Origin: Gordonia alkanivorans NBRC 16433 | GTDB lineage: Bacteria; Actinomycetota; Actinomycetes; Mycobacteriales; Mycobacteriaceae | Assembly: GCF_000225505.1 (NCBI RefSeq) | Contig: NZ_BACI01000050.1 | Span: 278,152-342,151 of the forward strand | Length of the DNA: 64,000 nucleotides | Reading direction: 5' to 3' | In this document: piece after piece, positions 1 to 8,603 of the stretch | How the letters are laid out: the number at the start of each line of letters is the position of its first letter | Position numbering within the stretch: position 1 is the stretch's first letter | Translations under genes and position numbers: made by a program | The notes under the pieces: generated by a model | Seen by the model: the letters and a program-made list of their open reading frames with translations, nothing else | What the model was told of the DNA's origin: nothing | Databases searched by the model: none

Positions 1-2016
1 GGCGTCGACCAGCGACCGTGCGTGCGGGCGCAGTTCCTGGCACAGCTCGTTCACGCCGCGCCGGACCGCCTTCGCGCGCTCCACCGAGATGTGCCGGTGC
101 ATCATGAACCACGACAGGTCGGCTTCGAGGGCGGAGTACACGAACAGGTCGCACACCTTGCCCAACAGTTCTGCGGCGGAACGGGAATCGCAGTTCTCGA
201 TCGCCTCGACGAAGGCCTCGAGCACCACGCGCTCGATGTGGGCGTGCCCGACCTTCAGCAGGTGGTCCTGCGCGTTGTTGAAGACGTCGAAGGCGTCGTT
301 GTCGTCGTCGAGGGCTCGGCGCAGACGCTGCGCACACGTGCGGACGAGGTGGTCCTCACGGTTGCGGAACAGCCGGATCTGCGTGCTCCGGTCGGTGAGT
401 GCCGACTTCTCGGTGTCCTCGTCGGAACTGTCGAGCAGTGTCTGCACCACCTGGCGGACGGCGGTCTTCTCGGCCACCACGTCGCGCGCCATCCCGGCGA
501 TGAAGCGGACCCAGCCGCCCGCCGAAAGACCTTGCACATCATCGGAATACGACGAGAGGAGTTCCTTGGCGATGAGCTGCATCATGATCGTGTTGTCGCC
601 CTCGAAGGTGGTGAACACGTCGATGTCGCCGCGGATGATCGAGAGCTGGTTCTCGTCCAGGTATCCCGCGCCGCCGCAGGCCTCACGACTGACGTTGATC
701 GAATGCGAGGCATGCCAGGTCGCGTAGGCCTTGAGGCCCGCGGCCTGTCCCTCCAGCTGGCGCTGGCGTCCGGCGTCGGAGTCGTCGGGTGCCACCGATT
801 GGACGTCGTGCAGTTCGGCGACGATCTCGTTCTGGGCGAAGGCGATCGCGTAGGACTTGGCGATGAGCGGCAACAACTTTCGCTGGTGGCCGAGGTAGTC
901 CAGAACGGTGATCTCGTCGGTGGCCTCCGGCGCCTCGAACTGCTTGCGGATCAGGCCGTACCGGGTTGCGAGTGTCAGCGCTTTGCGACCGGCGGCACCC
1001 GCGGTCGCGGCCACGCTCACGCGTCCGCGGATCAGCGTGCCGAGCATGGTGAAGAAGCGACGGTTGATGTTCTCGATCGGCGAGCTGTAGCTGCCGTCCT
1101 CGGCGACGTCGGCGTAGCGGTTGAGGAGGTTCTCCGCCGGTATGCGCACGTTGTCGAACATGATGCGACCGTTGTCGACGCCGTCGAGACCGCCCTTGTA
1201 GCCGCAGTCGCTGGTGGTGACGCCGGGTAGGTCGTTGCCGTCCTCGTCGCGGATCGGTACGACGAAGCAGTGCACGCCTCGACCCTCCGGCTCCTCGCCG
1301 GGTCCGCCGGTGATGAGCTGGGCGAAGACCGCGGCGAACCGGGCGTGCTCGGCCGCCCCGCCGATGTAGTCCTTGCGCGACGACGGGGTGGGGGAGTGGA
1401 TCACGAACTCGCGGGCGTCGCGGTCGTAGGTGGCGGTGGTCTCGATGGCCTGCACGTTGGAGCCGTGCCCGGTTTCGGTCATCGCGAAGCAGCCCAGGAC
1501 GTCCAGGTCGATGATGCCCGGCACGTACTTGTCGTGGTGGCGCTTGGTGCCGAGGTTCTCGACCGCACCACCGAACAGACCCCACTGCACGCCGGCCTTC
1601 ACCATCAGCGACAGATCCGCGTAGCCGAGCATCTCGATCGCGGTGATCGAGGCGCCGATGTCGCCGGTGCCGCCGTGATCGGCGGCGAATCCGGCGGCGG
1701 CGAAACCCTGCGACGCCAGCTCGCGCATCACTTCGAGGGTGTGGGCGCGTGCCTCCTCCAGCGTGCAGGAGGGATCGGGGAGCAGGTCGGCGCGGTTGGA
1801 GTTCTCGCGGACGGTTTCCCTCGTGGCCCGCCACCGGCCGTCGAGGACGAACCGGAGGTTGTCGACGAGTAGCGCGCGCTCGTCGGCGGACAGGTCGTCG
1901 TCGGCGGAGACACCGGCCGGGGTGACCGGATCGTCGACGGTCGGTTCCTTGGCGATCGGGGTGCGCCCAGATGAGGTGGGACTCGACGGGGTGGGACTCT
2001 CGGTGGGAGTTGCCAT
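1..2016 (-). CDS. Acyl-CoA oxidase / acyl-CoA dehydrogenase-like flavoenzyme, C-terminus cut by window edge
   Basis: This reads open for 672 codons from an ATG at 2016 to base 1, so the end of the protein lies outside the window. The N-terminus is a Pro/Ser/Thr-rich stretch of about 30 residues, followed by the acyl-CoA dehydrogenase middle domain (FAMTETGHGSN, where FAD and substrate bind) and the C-terminal helical domain with EACGGAGYL and the FTTFEGDNTIMMQ block, whose Glu matches the family's catalytic base. A length above 670 residues fits acyl-CoA oxidases (ACOX-like), which perform the first beta-oxidation step and pass electrons to oxygen, rather than the roughly 390-residue dehydrogenases. 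It is divergent from an acyl-CoA synthetase, which suits fatty-acid breakdown. The exact substrate chain length cannot be told. Confidence 0.88.
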   Translation of the reverse strand, partial: MATPTESPTPSSPTSSGRTPIAKEPTVDDPVTPAGVSADDDLSADERALLVDNLRFVLDGRWRATRETVRENSNRADLLPDPSCTLEEARAHTLEVMRELASQGFAAAGFAADHGGTGDIGASITAIEMLGYADLSLMVKAGVQWGLFGGAVENLGTKRHHDKYVPGIIDLDVLGCFAMTETGHGSNVQAIETTATYDRDAREFVIHSPTPSSRKDYIGGAAEHARFAAVFAQLITGGPGEEPEGRGVHCFVVPIRDEDGNDLPGVTTSDCGYKGGLDGVDNGRIMFDNVRIPAENLLNRYADVAEDGSYSSPIENINRRFFTMLGTLIRGRVSVAATAGAAGRKALTLATRYGLIRKQFEAPEATDEITVLDYLGHQRKLLPLIAKSYAIAFAQNEIVAELHDVQSVAPDDSDAGRQRQLEGQAAGLKAYATWHASHSINVSREACGGAGYLDENQLSIIRGDIDVFTTFEGDNTIMMQLIAKELLSSYSDDVQGLSAGGWVRFIAGMARDVVAEKTAVRQVVQTLLDSSDEDTEKSALTDRSTQIRLFRNREDHLVRTCAQRLRRALDDDNDAFDVFNNAQDHLLKVGHAHIERVVLEAFVEAIENCDSRSAAELLGKVCDLFVYSALEADLSWFMMHRHISVERAKAVRRGVNELCQELRPHARSLVDA

Positions 2017-2236
2017 GGAACCACCGTACGTAGTGCGCAGGCCTCCGTCCCACCTTTTGTGGTGCCCGCTACGGGCTCGGGGAGTGCACCAATCCGGTCA
2101 CGGTGTCGGCGTCGAACCCCCACTTCGGAGGGTGCAGGCACTTCCATGTGATCAGTACCCTAGATCGCCGTCGCACGTATGGGCCGTCACAAACCCCACG
2201 GCCCTTCTCACACGGTCGCGAGAAAACGGAGGAATG
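2017..2236. promoter_or_regulatory. Divergent intergenic region between acyl-CoA oxidase and acyl-CoA synthetase
   Basis: These 220 bases separate two divergent fatty-acid genes and must hold both promoters. A GGAGG at 2228-2232 is the ribosome binding site of the rightward gene. I saw no clear inverted repeat that would mark a regulator site, so shared control is inference from gene order only. Confidence 0.45.
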
Positions 2237-3916
2237 ATGTCGGTCTCCACCCCCGATGTGTCCGCGACAGGCCCGGGCCCCTCGACCACGGATTGGGGCG
2301 GCGCGAACCGCTCCGAGCTGAGCCCCCTGCGATTCCTGGAGCGTTCGGCGGCGGTCTTCCCCGACCGCGCGGCCATCATCTACGGGCAGCGTCGGCACAC
2401 CTACGCGGAGTTCGCCGACCATGTTCAGCGGCTCGCCCGCGTGCTCTCCGCCAAGATCAAGCCCGGTGATCGCGTCGCCTACCTGGCCCCGAACATCCCG
2501 GAGATGCTGATCGCGCACTATGCGGTGCCGCTCGCCGGTGGCGTCCTCGTCGCCCTCAACTCGCGACTCGCCGGACCCGAGCTGGTCTACATCCTCGAGC
2601 ACTCCGGGGCCAAGGCACTCTATTTCGACGCGGAGTTCCGCGACACCGTCGCCGCGATCATCGGGCAGGTGCCGGAGGTCGAGACGGTTGTCGAGATCGC
2701 CGATCCCGAGTTCGGGGTGACACCCGGTCCGGTTTCCGACGCCGGCATCGACGGGCTCGTCTCCTACGACGACCACCTGGCCTCCGCCGACGACCTCGAT
2801 GCGACGCCGATCCCGTGGACGGTCGACGACGAGAACGCGATCATCTCGATCAACTACACCTCGGGAACCACCGGAAAGCCCAAGGGCGTCATGTACACCC
2901 ACCGTGGCGCGTACCTGAACTCCTTCGGCGAGACCTTCCACAACCAGTTCACCGGTTCGTCGCGGTATCTGTGGACGCTGCCGATGTTCCACTGCAACGG
3001 GTGGTGCACGCCGTGGGCGGTGACCCACGCCGGTGCCACCCACGTCTGTCTGCGTGCCGTGCGCGCGGACGCGATCTGGGATGCCATCGACGATCTCGGT
3101 GTCACCCACATGTGCGGAGCGCCGACGGTCTGCACCACCATCGTCGGCTCGCCGCGGGCACATCGGCTGGACCGGCCGCTGCACATCACCACTGCCGGCG
3201 CGCCGCCGTCGCCGACCGTGATCGGCTCCCTCGAGGCGATCGGCGTGACCGTGGTCCACGTCTACGGCCTCACCGAGGTGTACGGCCCGTACACCATCTG
3301 CGAGTACCAAGATGCTTGGAGCGCACTGGAACCCGGCGATCGTGCGGCGAAGCTCTCCCGCCAGGGCGTGGGTATGGTGCAGGCCGAGACGGCCCGGGTG
3401 GTGGTCGCCGATCAGGTTCCGCTGGTCGACGTCCCGGCCGACGGCGAGACCATGGGCGAGATCGTGCTGCGCGGCAACAACGTGATGGCCGGATACTTCC
3501 GTGACGAGGACGAGACCCGAAAGGCGTTCGCGGGCGGCTGGTTTCACACCGGCGACCTCGGCGTCATGCACCCCGACGGCTACATCCAGCTCCGCGACCG
3601 CGCCAAGGACATCATCATCTCCGGCGGCGAGAACATCTCCACCATCGAGGTCGAGCAGGCCTTGGTGAGCCACGACGCCGTCGTCGACGTCGCGGTCATC
3701 GGTGTCGAGGACGAGAAGTGGGGCGAGCGGCCCCGCGCCTACGTCCTGCTGCACCCCGGGGCGACGCTGACCGGTGAGGAGCTCATCGAGCACGGCCGTC
3801 GCCTGCTCGCCGGTTACAAGGTGCCGCGCGACATCGTCTTCGCGCACGAACTGCCGCGCACCCCCACCGGCAAGGTCCTGAAAGGCGAGCTGCGTGCACA
3901 AGCCCGCGCCGAGTGA
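2237..3916 (+). CDS. Acyl-CoA synthetase (AMP-forming, FadD/AlkK-like)
   Basis: This 559-residue enzyme of the ANL superfamily activates a carboxylic acid to its CoA thioester through an acyl-AMP intermediate. The phosphate-binding motif YTSGTTGKPKG lies at residues 207-217. The YGLTE motif, the GWFHTGDLG block, the hinge motif RAKDIIISGGENIS and the C-terminal catalytic lysine in PTGKVLKGELR all follow in normal order. Two ATGs lie side by side at 2234 and 2237; the second leaves better spacing from GGAGG at 2228. It resembles medium/long-chain fatty acid or methylmercaptopropionate-type CoA ligases. It is divergent from an acyl-CoA oxidase and likely feeds it. Substrate is not determinable here. 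Confidence 0.9.
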   Translation: MSVSTPDVSATGPGPSTTDWGGANRSELSPLRFLERSAAVFPDRAAIIYGQRRHTYAEFADHVQRLARVLSAKIKPGDRVAYLAPNIPEMLIAHYAVPLAGGVLVALNSRLAGPELVYILEHSGAKALYFDAEFRDTVAAIIGQVPEVETVVEIADPEFGVTPGPVSDAGIDGLVSYDDHLASADDLDATPIPWTVDDENAIISINYTSGTTGKPKGVMYTHRGAYLNSFGETFHNQFTGSSRYLWTLPMFHCNGWCTPWAVTHAGATHVCLRAVRADAIWDAIDDLGVTHMCGAPTVCTTIVGSPRAHRLDRPLHITTAGAPPSPTVIGSLEAIGVTVVHVYGLTEVYGPYTICEYQDAWSALEPGDRAAKLSRQGVGMVQAETARVVVADQVPLVDVPADGETMGEIVLRGNNVMAGYFRDEDETRKAFAGGWFHTGDLGVMHPDGYIQLRDRAKDIIISGGENISTIEVEQALVSHDAVVDVAVIGVEDEKWGERPRAYVLLHPGATLTGEELIEHGRRLLAGYKVPRDIVFAHELPRTPTGKVLKGELRAQARAE

Positions 3917-4138
3917 CCCGGCGCCCAGTGACGTAGGGCAGGAACCGAATCCGTACCCGAAGCGCAGGAGCGCCGGTGGCCTCGCGGCCAGGCGGTCCCG
4001 TCTCGGGCCCCGGCGTGGGATGTTGGTCGACGAGCAGGTGGAGGTGACGCCGCGCGCGACGGGCGCCTTCGGCCGGCAGGACCTCGGTACCGCCGACCAC
4101 TGATTCGGGTCGTGCGCCCGTGCGGACGCTCATGTGGT

Positions 4139-4150
4139 GATACTTGACCC
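4139..4150 (+). promoter_or_regulatory. Predicted -10 element of the TetR gene, leaderless start
   Basis: GATACT at 4139-4144 resembles an actinobacterial -10 box and ends 6 bases before the ATG at 4151, so transcription would begin at or next to the start codon. No Shine-Dalgarno sequence is present upstream of the ATG, which fits a leaderless mRNA. The remaining 3917-4138 shows nothing I can name. Confidence 0.4.
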
Positions 4151-4837
4151 ATGTCAGTTGCCGATGTCGACAGCACGAGCTTCCGCATGCTCGTCGTCGC
4201 CGAGTCGATCCGGCTGTTCAGCGAGCACGGCTACGAGTCGACGACGGTCGAGCAGATCGCGTCGGCCGCCGGGATGTCGCGTCGCACGTTCTTCCGGCAG
4301 TTCGGGTCCAAGGAGGACGTGATCTTCGCCGATCACGAATCCCTGCTGGCGCAGGTCGATGACACCCTGGCCGGCTTCGAGGGTGATCCGTGGTCGGCGG
4401 TGTGCGCCGCCGCGGAGGTCGTGTTCAGCCATTTCCGGCGGGACCGCGATCTGGCCGTCCGGCGCGCCCAGGTGGTGCAGGAGGTCCCGGCGCTGCGTGA
4501 TCGCGAGCTCGTCACCACCTACCGCTACCAGGGTGCCTTCGAGGAGTTCCTGCGGCGGCGCCTGCCCGACGAGCCGCCGGTCCGCATCGTGGCCTACGTC
4601 GCGGCGATCACCGGCACGCACAACTACCTGCTCCGGCAGATGATCCGCGGCGACGCTGACGCAACGCTCGAACGCCTGCGTCGTGAGCTCGCCCGGGTCG
4701 CGGTGGCACTCGGTGCCGAGGTCGACCGAATCGACGCCGAGGACATGCCGCAACAGGTCACCGTCGTGACCTATCCGGCGGGGACCCCGCCCGACGAGGT
4801 GGCCCGTCGCGTAGCCGATGAGCTGCGGAAAGCCTGA
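4151..4837 (+). CDS. TetR-family transcriptional regulator
   Basis: This 228-residue protein has an N-terminal TetR helix-turn-helix (about residues 14-60) with the typical TTVEQIASAAGMSRRTFFRQF recognition helix region, then an all-helical ligand-binding domain of ordinary length. TetR proteins bind palindromic operators as dimers and let go when a ligand, often an acyl-CoA or lipophilic compound, binds. It sits between an acyl-CoA synthetase and an acyl-CoA dehydrogenase in the same direction, so control of fatty-acid genes is a reasonable inference. A 17-base palindrome directly follows at its stop codon and could be an operator. Confidence 0.88.
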   Translation: MSVADVDSTSFRMLVVAESIRLFSEHGYESTTVEQIASAAGMSRRTFFRQFGSKEDVIFADHESLLAQVDDTLAGFEGDPWSAVCAAAEVVFSHFRRDRDLAVRRAQVVQEVPALRDRELVTTYRYQGAFEEFLRRRLPDEPPVRIVAYVAAITGTHNYLLRQMIRGDADATLERLRRELARVAVALGAEVDRIDAEDMPQQVTVVTYPAGTPPDEVARRVADELRKA

Positions 4838-4850
4838 CCGGGTCGGTCAG
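4834..4850. promoter_or_regulatory. 17-base palindrome, possible TetR operator
   Basis: CTGACCG-GGT-CGGTCAG is a perfect inverted repeat with 7-base arms that overlaps the stop codon of the TetR gene and lies about 150 bases before the acyl-CoA dehydrogenase start. There is no T-run after it, so it is a poor terminator. The size and symmetry suit a TetR-type site. A second 13-base palindrome, GGCAC-TGA-GTGCC, lies at 4929-4941 nearer the dehydrogenase. Binding by the neighbouring TetR protein is inference. Confidence 0.35.
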
Positions 4851-4996
4851 GTTCGGGACAACAACGGACCCGGCGAGGACAATCGGTGACGTGGGTCGCA
4901 TTCCTACGGTGCCGTGGCGCGTTGACATGGCACTGAGTGCCGTGATGCACTGGTCAATAACCACCAATTTGGCACCCCGTGCCGTGAGGAGTTGTC

Positions 4997-6160
4997 ATGG
5001 GTTTCGGAAATCCCGACTTCGACGTCTTCCAGCTTCCGGAGGAGCACGTCGCTCTGCGTGAGGCGATCCGCGCGCTCTCCGAGAAGGAGATCGAGCCGCA
5101 CGCGGCTGACGTCGACGAGAACTCGCGCTTCCCGCAGGAGGCCCTCGACGCGCTGAACGCCTCGGGCTTCAACGCCATCCACGTCCCCGAGCAGTTCGGC
5201 GGCCAGGGCGGCGACTCGATCGCGGCCTGCATCGTCATCGAAGAGGTCGCCCGCGTGTGCGCCTCGTCGTCGCTGATCCCCGCCGTCAACAAGCTCGGCA
5301 CCATGGGCCTGATCCTTAACGGCTCCGACGAGCTCAAGCAGCAGGTGCTGCCCGGCATCGCCTCCGGCGAGGCCATGGCCTCCTACGCGCTCTCCGAGCG
5401 CGAGGCCGGTTCCGACGCCGCCGGGATGAAGACCCGTGCCCGCAAGGACGGCAACAACTGGGTCCTCAACGGCTCCAAGTGCTGGATCACCAACGGCGGC
5501 AAGTCGACCTGGTACACCGTGATGGCCGTGACCGACCCGGAGAAGAAGGCCAACGGCATCTCCGCGTTCATGGTCCACAAGGACGACCCCGGCTTCACCG
5601 TCGGCCCGCTGGAGAAGAAGCTCGGCATCAAGGGTTCGCCCACCGCCGAGCTGTACTTCGAGGACTGCACCATCCCGCTCGACCGCATCATCGGCGACGA
5701 GGGCACCGGCTTCAAGACCGCACTGCAGACCCTCGACCACACCCGCCCGACCATCGGCGCACAGGCCGTCGGTATCGCGCAGGGCGCCCTGGACCAGGCC
5801 ATCGCCTACACCAAGGACCGCAAGCAGTTCGGCAAGTCGATCAGCACCTTCCAGGGTGTGGAGTTCATGCTCGCCGACATGGCGATGAAGATCGAGGCCG
5901 CACGCCTGATGGTCTACACCTCGGCCGCGCGCGCCGAGCGGGGCGAGAAGAACCTCGGCTTCATCTCGGCCGCTGCCAAGTGCTTCGCCTCCGACGTCGC
6001 CATGGAGGTCACCACCGACGCCGTCCAGCTCTTCGGTGGCGCGGGCTACACCCGCGACTTCCCGGTCGAGCGCATGATGCGCGACGCCAAGATCACCCAG
6101 ATCTACGAGGGCACCAACCAGATCCAGCGCGTCGTCATGAGCCGCGCGCTGCTTCGCTGA
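4997..6160 (+). CDS. fadE25: Acyl-CoA dehydrogenase, FadE25 type
   Basis: This 387-residue flavoprotein catalyses alpha,beta-dehydrogenation of acyl-CoA with transfer of electrons to an electron-transfer flavoprotein. It has the three acyl-CoA dehydrogenase domains in order, the signature YALSEREAGSDAAGMKT, the KCWITNGG segment, and the catalytic base Glu371 in IYEGTNQ near the C-terminus. The sequence is strikingly like mycobacterial FadE25. The start ATG has GAGGAG five bases upstream. It is preceded by a TetR gene and followed by a strong terminator, so it is probably transcribed alone or with the regulator. The name FadE25 is by recognition, not by alignment. Confidence 0.92.
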   Translation: MGFGNPDFDVFQLPEEHVALREAIRALSEKEIEPHAADVDENSRFPQEALDALNASGFNAIHVPEQFGGQGGDSIAACIVIEEVARVCASSSLIPAVNKLGTMGLILNGSDELKQQVLPGIASGEAMASYALSEREAGSDAAGMKTRARKDGNNWVLNGSKCWITNGGKSTWYTVMAVTDPEKKANGISAFMVHKDDPGFTVGPLEKKLGIKGSPTAELYFEDCTIPLDRIIGDEGTGFKTALQTLDHTRPTIGAQAVGIAQGALDQAIAYTKDRKQFGKSISTFQGVEFMLADMAMKIEAARLMVYTSAARAERGEKNLGFISAAAKCFASDVAMEVTTDAVQLFGGAGYTRDFPVERMMRDAKITQIYEGTNQIQRVVMSRALLR

Positions 6161-6182
6161 TCGCCCGATTCTCAGCTGAATT

Positions 6183-6213
6183 CGCCCCGCCGGCATTGCC
6201 GGCGGGGCGTTTT
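6183..6213 (+). terminator. Rho-independent terminator after the acyl-CoA dehydrogenase
   Basis: A 12-base-pair perfect GC stem (CGCCCCGCCGGC / GCCGGCGGGGCG) with an ATT loop is followed by TTTT. It begins 23 bases after the stop codon at 6160. This is the cleanest intrinsic terminator in the window. Confidence 0.92.
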
Positions 6214-6217
6214 CGTT

Positions 6218-6320
6218 CCCGCGGGACCATTTCCTTCGCGCGGTGCCATTTCCCTCCCGCGGGTGCTAGCCGACAAGCGGGAAGGAAACGGACACCGCGG
6301 GAGGGAAGCGGTCCCGCGGG
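6218..6320. repeat. 103-base inverted-repeat element (copy A)
   Basis: The element is bounded by perfect 11-base terminal inverted repeats, CCCGCGGGACC at 6218-6228 and GGTCCCGCGGG at 6310-6320, and holds a second inner inverted pair (TTTCCCTCCCGC near 6250 and AAGCGGGAAGGAAA from 6275). The 27 bases 6275-6301 recur in reverse orientation at 14684-14710 with one mismatch and more loosely at 11028-11054. It lies directly after a terminator and 35 bases before the SIR2 gene start. The structure is like a small non-autonomous mobile repeat or REP-type hairpin; no transposase is linked to it in this window. Confidence 0.7.
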
Positions 6321-6355
6321 AAGGGCGACTCACCGCGGCATTCTAGAGTCGTCTC

Positions 6356-7525
6356 GTGTCTGAGAACTCCACTGCCCGAGGTCGTGGCGGGCTCGGCAGT
6401 CGTCGGGGTGCGATTCTCGGGGCGCTGCTCGACACTCTCCAGAGTGAGGCCAAAACACTCGGACTCGACATCCTTCTCGTCACCCCTGAGCCCGCCGTGT
6501 TCAGCGCCGCTCAGCATGCTCGCCGCAACCGCGAGGCGAAAGGGTCGAAGCACTGGGATCCCGACGACGCCGAGATGACCGAGGCGCGGCGGCTCGGCGG
6601 TCTGGCGGCCAGCGGACACCTGGCGCTGTTCCTGGGTGTGGGGGTCAGCATGGCGGCGGGCCTGCCGAGTTGGGGCACCTTGATCGACGAACTCGGCAAG
6701 CGGGTCGGCAGTGAGTTACCCACGGACTTCGCGAGTCTCGACGCCCTCGACCAGGCGGAGTATCTCGCCTCGGCTATGGGCGGAGCCGAAAAGCTGAACG
6801 ACGCCGTTATCGAGATTATTGGCCGGAAACAGAAGGTGGCGCTCGCGCACGCACTGCTGGCCGGAATGGGCTGCCGCGAAGTGGTCACCACCAACTATGA
6901 CGGCCTCTACGAGAAGGCGGTGGAGGCGACGCGTCGCCGACGTCCAACGATCCTGCCGTGGGAAGCGGTCGGCGAGGAACGTCCATGGCTGCTCAAGCTC
7001 CACGGCGACATCGACAGGTCGCCGAGCATTGTGCTCACGCGTCGGGACTTCGTGCTGTTCGACGCCAAGTCGCGACCCGCCGGGTCCTTGCTTCAAGCTC
7101 TGCTCTTGACCAAGCACGTCCTCATTGTCGGTGCATCCCTCAATGACGGCAACGTGATCCGTCTGGCGATGGAGGTCGACGAGTACCTGCAGAAGAGCAA
7201 GGTGAAGTCCATCCGAGGCACGTTCGTCGACACGTCCGGCGTCGAAGCGCGACAACATCTTTGGAGAGATCAGTTCCGCTGGTTCGTCTGCGAGGGGACG
7301 GAGCGAGAAGACCGCGTCCGCCGGATGGAGATGTTCCTCGACGCGGTGGCTGCTTTCGCGGCAACCGATGTGCATTGGCTGTTGGACGAACGGTTCGACG
7401 GTCTGCTCGGCGAGCGGGACCGTGAGGTAGTCGAAGGCGCGCGCTGCCTGATGGCAGACACGCGCGGAGCGTCGGGTCTGCTCGCTCCTCTGAAGAGCGC
7501 GCTCAGCAATCTAGGTGCGCACTGA
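6356..7525 (+). CDS. SIR2-like domain protein (putative NAD+-consuming defence effector)
   Basis: This 389-residue protein starts at GTG 6356. Residues 88-270 hold a SIR2_2-type Rossmann fold: GVGVSMAAGLPSW (94-106) for NAD binding, TTNYD (178-182), KLHGD (214-218) with the catalytic His216, and VGASLNDGN (258-266). About 75 residues precede the domain and have no motif I recognise; about 110 residues follow it. Proteins of this family are often phage-defence effectors that destroy NAD+ (Thoeris ThsA, DSR, SIR2-HerA), but no partner gene (TIR, HerA, Argonaute) lies next to this one. The gene is flanked on both sides by GC-rich repeat elements, and a fragment of a homologue lies at about 11.1 kb. 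Defence function is inference. Confidence 0.8.
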   Translation: MSENSTARGRGGLGSRRGAILGALLDTLQSEAKTLGLDILLVTPEPAVFSAAQHARRNREAKGSKHWDPDDAEMTEARRLGGLAASGHLALFLGVGVSMAAGLPSWGTLIDELGKRVGSELPTDFASLDALDQAEYLASAMGGAEKLNDAVIEIIGRKQKVALAHALLAGMGCREVVTTNYDGLYEKAVEATRRRRPTILPWEAVGEERPWLLKLHGDIDRSPSIVLTRRDFVLFDAKSRPAGSLLQALLLTKHVLIVGASLNDGNVIRLAMEVDEYLQKSKVKSIRGTFVDTSGVEARQHLWRDQFRWFVCEGTEREDRVRRMEMFLDAVAAFAATDVHWLLDERFDGLLGERDREVVEGARCLMADTRGASGLLAPLKSALSNLGAH

Positions 7526-7531
7526 GCGGTT

Positions 7532-7565
7532 ACCGCGGGAGGGAAGGGCCTACGCGGGAGGAGTG
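7532..7565. repeat. Fragments of the GC-rich repeat downstream of the SIR2 gene
   Basis: ACCGCGGGAGGGAAG at 7532-7546 and ACGCGGGAGGAGTG at 7552-7565 match the CCGCGGGAGGGAA core of the elements at 6218-6320 and 14684-14770. They fill most of the 50-base gap between the SIR2 gene and the convergent gcoB. No T-run terminator is present here. Confidence 0.5.
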
Positions 7566-7575
7566 CCGTACTGCT

Positions 7576-8601
7576 TCACGCCGGCACGAGACGGACTGCC
7601 GGGGTGTACTTCTCCCGCCGGATGCGGCGCGGTGGCATGCGCCGGCGTTTGAGCGCCTTGACTCCCGCCTCGACCATCGCCGGTGGACCGCAGAGGTAGG
7701 CGGCATGATTCCGGCAGGACGGGAGGTCCTCCATCATCGCGTCACCGACGTATCCGGTTCGCCCGGACCACTGTTCGCGACTCAGGCACGGGATGTACCG
7801 GACGCCGGGATGGGTGGCCGAAAGTCCTTCCCAGAAGTCGACGTCGTAGAGCTCGGCTCGGGTGCGGACGCCGTGGTAGACGTGGATCTCACGTTCCGGA
7901 TCGTCTTCGAGGGCTGCCCGGGCGATCGCCTTGAGCGGGGCGAGGCCGGTTCCGCCGGCCAGGAGGACCAGCCCGACGTCCCGCTCCTCCGGCTCGTGGC
8001 AGAAGTCTCCCCACGGACCTGTCATCGTCACCGGATCGCCGACGTCCAGCGACTCGAAGATCCAACCCTCCGTGGCCAGGCCACCGGGCTGGCGACGGAT
8101 GTGGAATTCGAGCTTGCCGGGTTCGCTCGGGGGGTTGGCCATCGAATACGGCCGTGTCTCACCGGTTTCCGGTACCGCCAGCTCGACGTACTGGCCGGCG
8201 GTGAAGTCCAGCGGCTCGTCGAGGAGCACCGTCATCGACACGGTGTCGGCGGCGACGTCCCGAACGATGCCGACGGTCCCGGAGATGTCGCGCAGAGCGT
8301 GGCGTGGTGCGCCGGCGTCCTCTACCGGCGGATCGATGACGACGTCGGAGGTCGGGGTCGCCTGGCAGGACAGCACAAAGCCCTGTTCCTGATCGGCAAC
8401 TGCGAGAACGGAATCCGGTGCCGGTGGGTTGTCGACGGTCCCGCTCAGAACGCGCACCTTGCAGGTGCCGCAGGTTCCCTGGTTGCAGGAGTTGGGGACC
8501 CACACCCCGTTGCGCAGGAACGCGTCGAGCATTTTCTGGTCCGGTGCACACGGCACCGACGAGTTCCCGGCGTTGACGGTGAAGGTGTCTGCGCTGCTCA
8601 T
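7576..8601 (-). CDS. gcoB: Aromatic O-demethylase reductase subunit GcoB
   Basis: This 341-residue protein is a three-domain electron carrier that passes electrons from NAD(P)H through FAD and a 2Fe-2S cluster to the P450. The plant-type ferredoxin domain is N-terminal with cluster cysteines 39, 44, 47 and 79. The FAD domain follows with RPYSMAN, then the nucleotide domain with LLAGGTGLAPLK and a C-terminal LCGPPAMV. The order ferredoxin-FAD-NAD is that of benzoate dioxygenase reductase and GcoB. The ATG at 8601 is 2 bases after the P450 stop, so both are one transcript. The pairing with a GcoA-like P450 makes the GcoB call firm. Confidence 0.88.
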   Translation of the reverse strand: MSSADTFTVNAGNSSVPCAPDQKMLDAFLRNGVWVPNSCNQGTCGTCKVRVLSGTVDNPPAPDSVLAVADQEQGFVLSCQATPTSDVVIDPPVEDAGAPRHALRDISGTVGIVRDVAADTVSMTVLLDEPLDFTAGQYVELAVPETGETRPYSMANPPSEPGKLEFHIRRQPGGLATEGWIFESLDVGDPVTMTGPWGDFCHEPEERDVGLVLLAGGTGLAPLKAIARAALEDDPEREIHVYHGVRTRAELYDVDFWEGLSATHPGVRYIPCLSREQWSGRTGYVGDAMMEDLPSCRNHAAYLCGPPAMVEAGVKALKRRRMPPRRIRREKYTPAVRLVPA

Positions 8602-8603
8602 GA

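Noticed and set aside
683..2053. 456-codon open frame on the minus strand
   Set aside because: It is a neighbouring frame of the acyl-CoA oxidase gene with Arg-rich, patternless sequence.
2069..3901. 610-codon open frame on the minus strand
   Set aside because: It is opposite the acyl-CoA synthetase, which has all its motifs; the translation shows no family.
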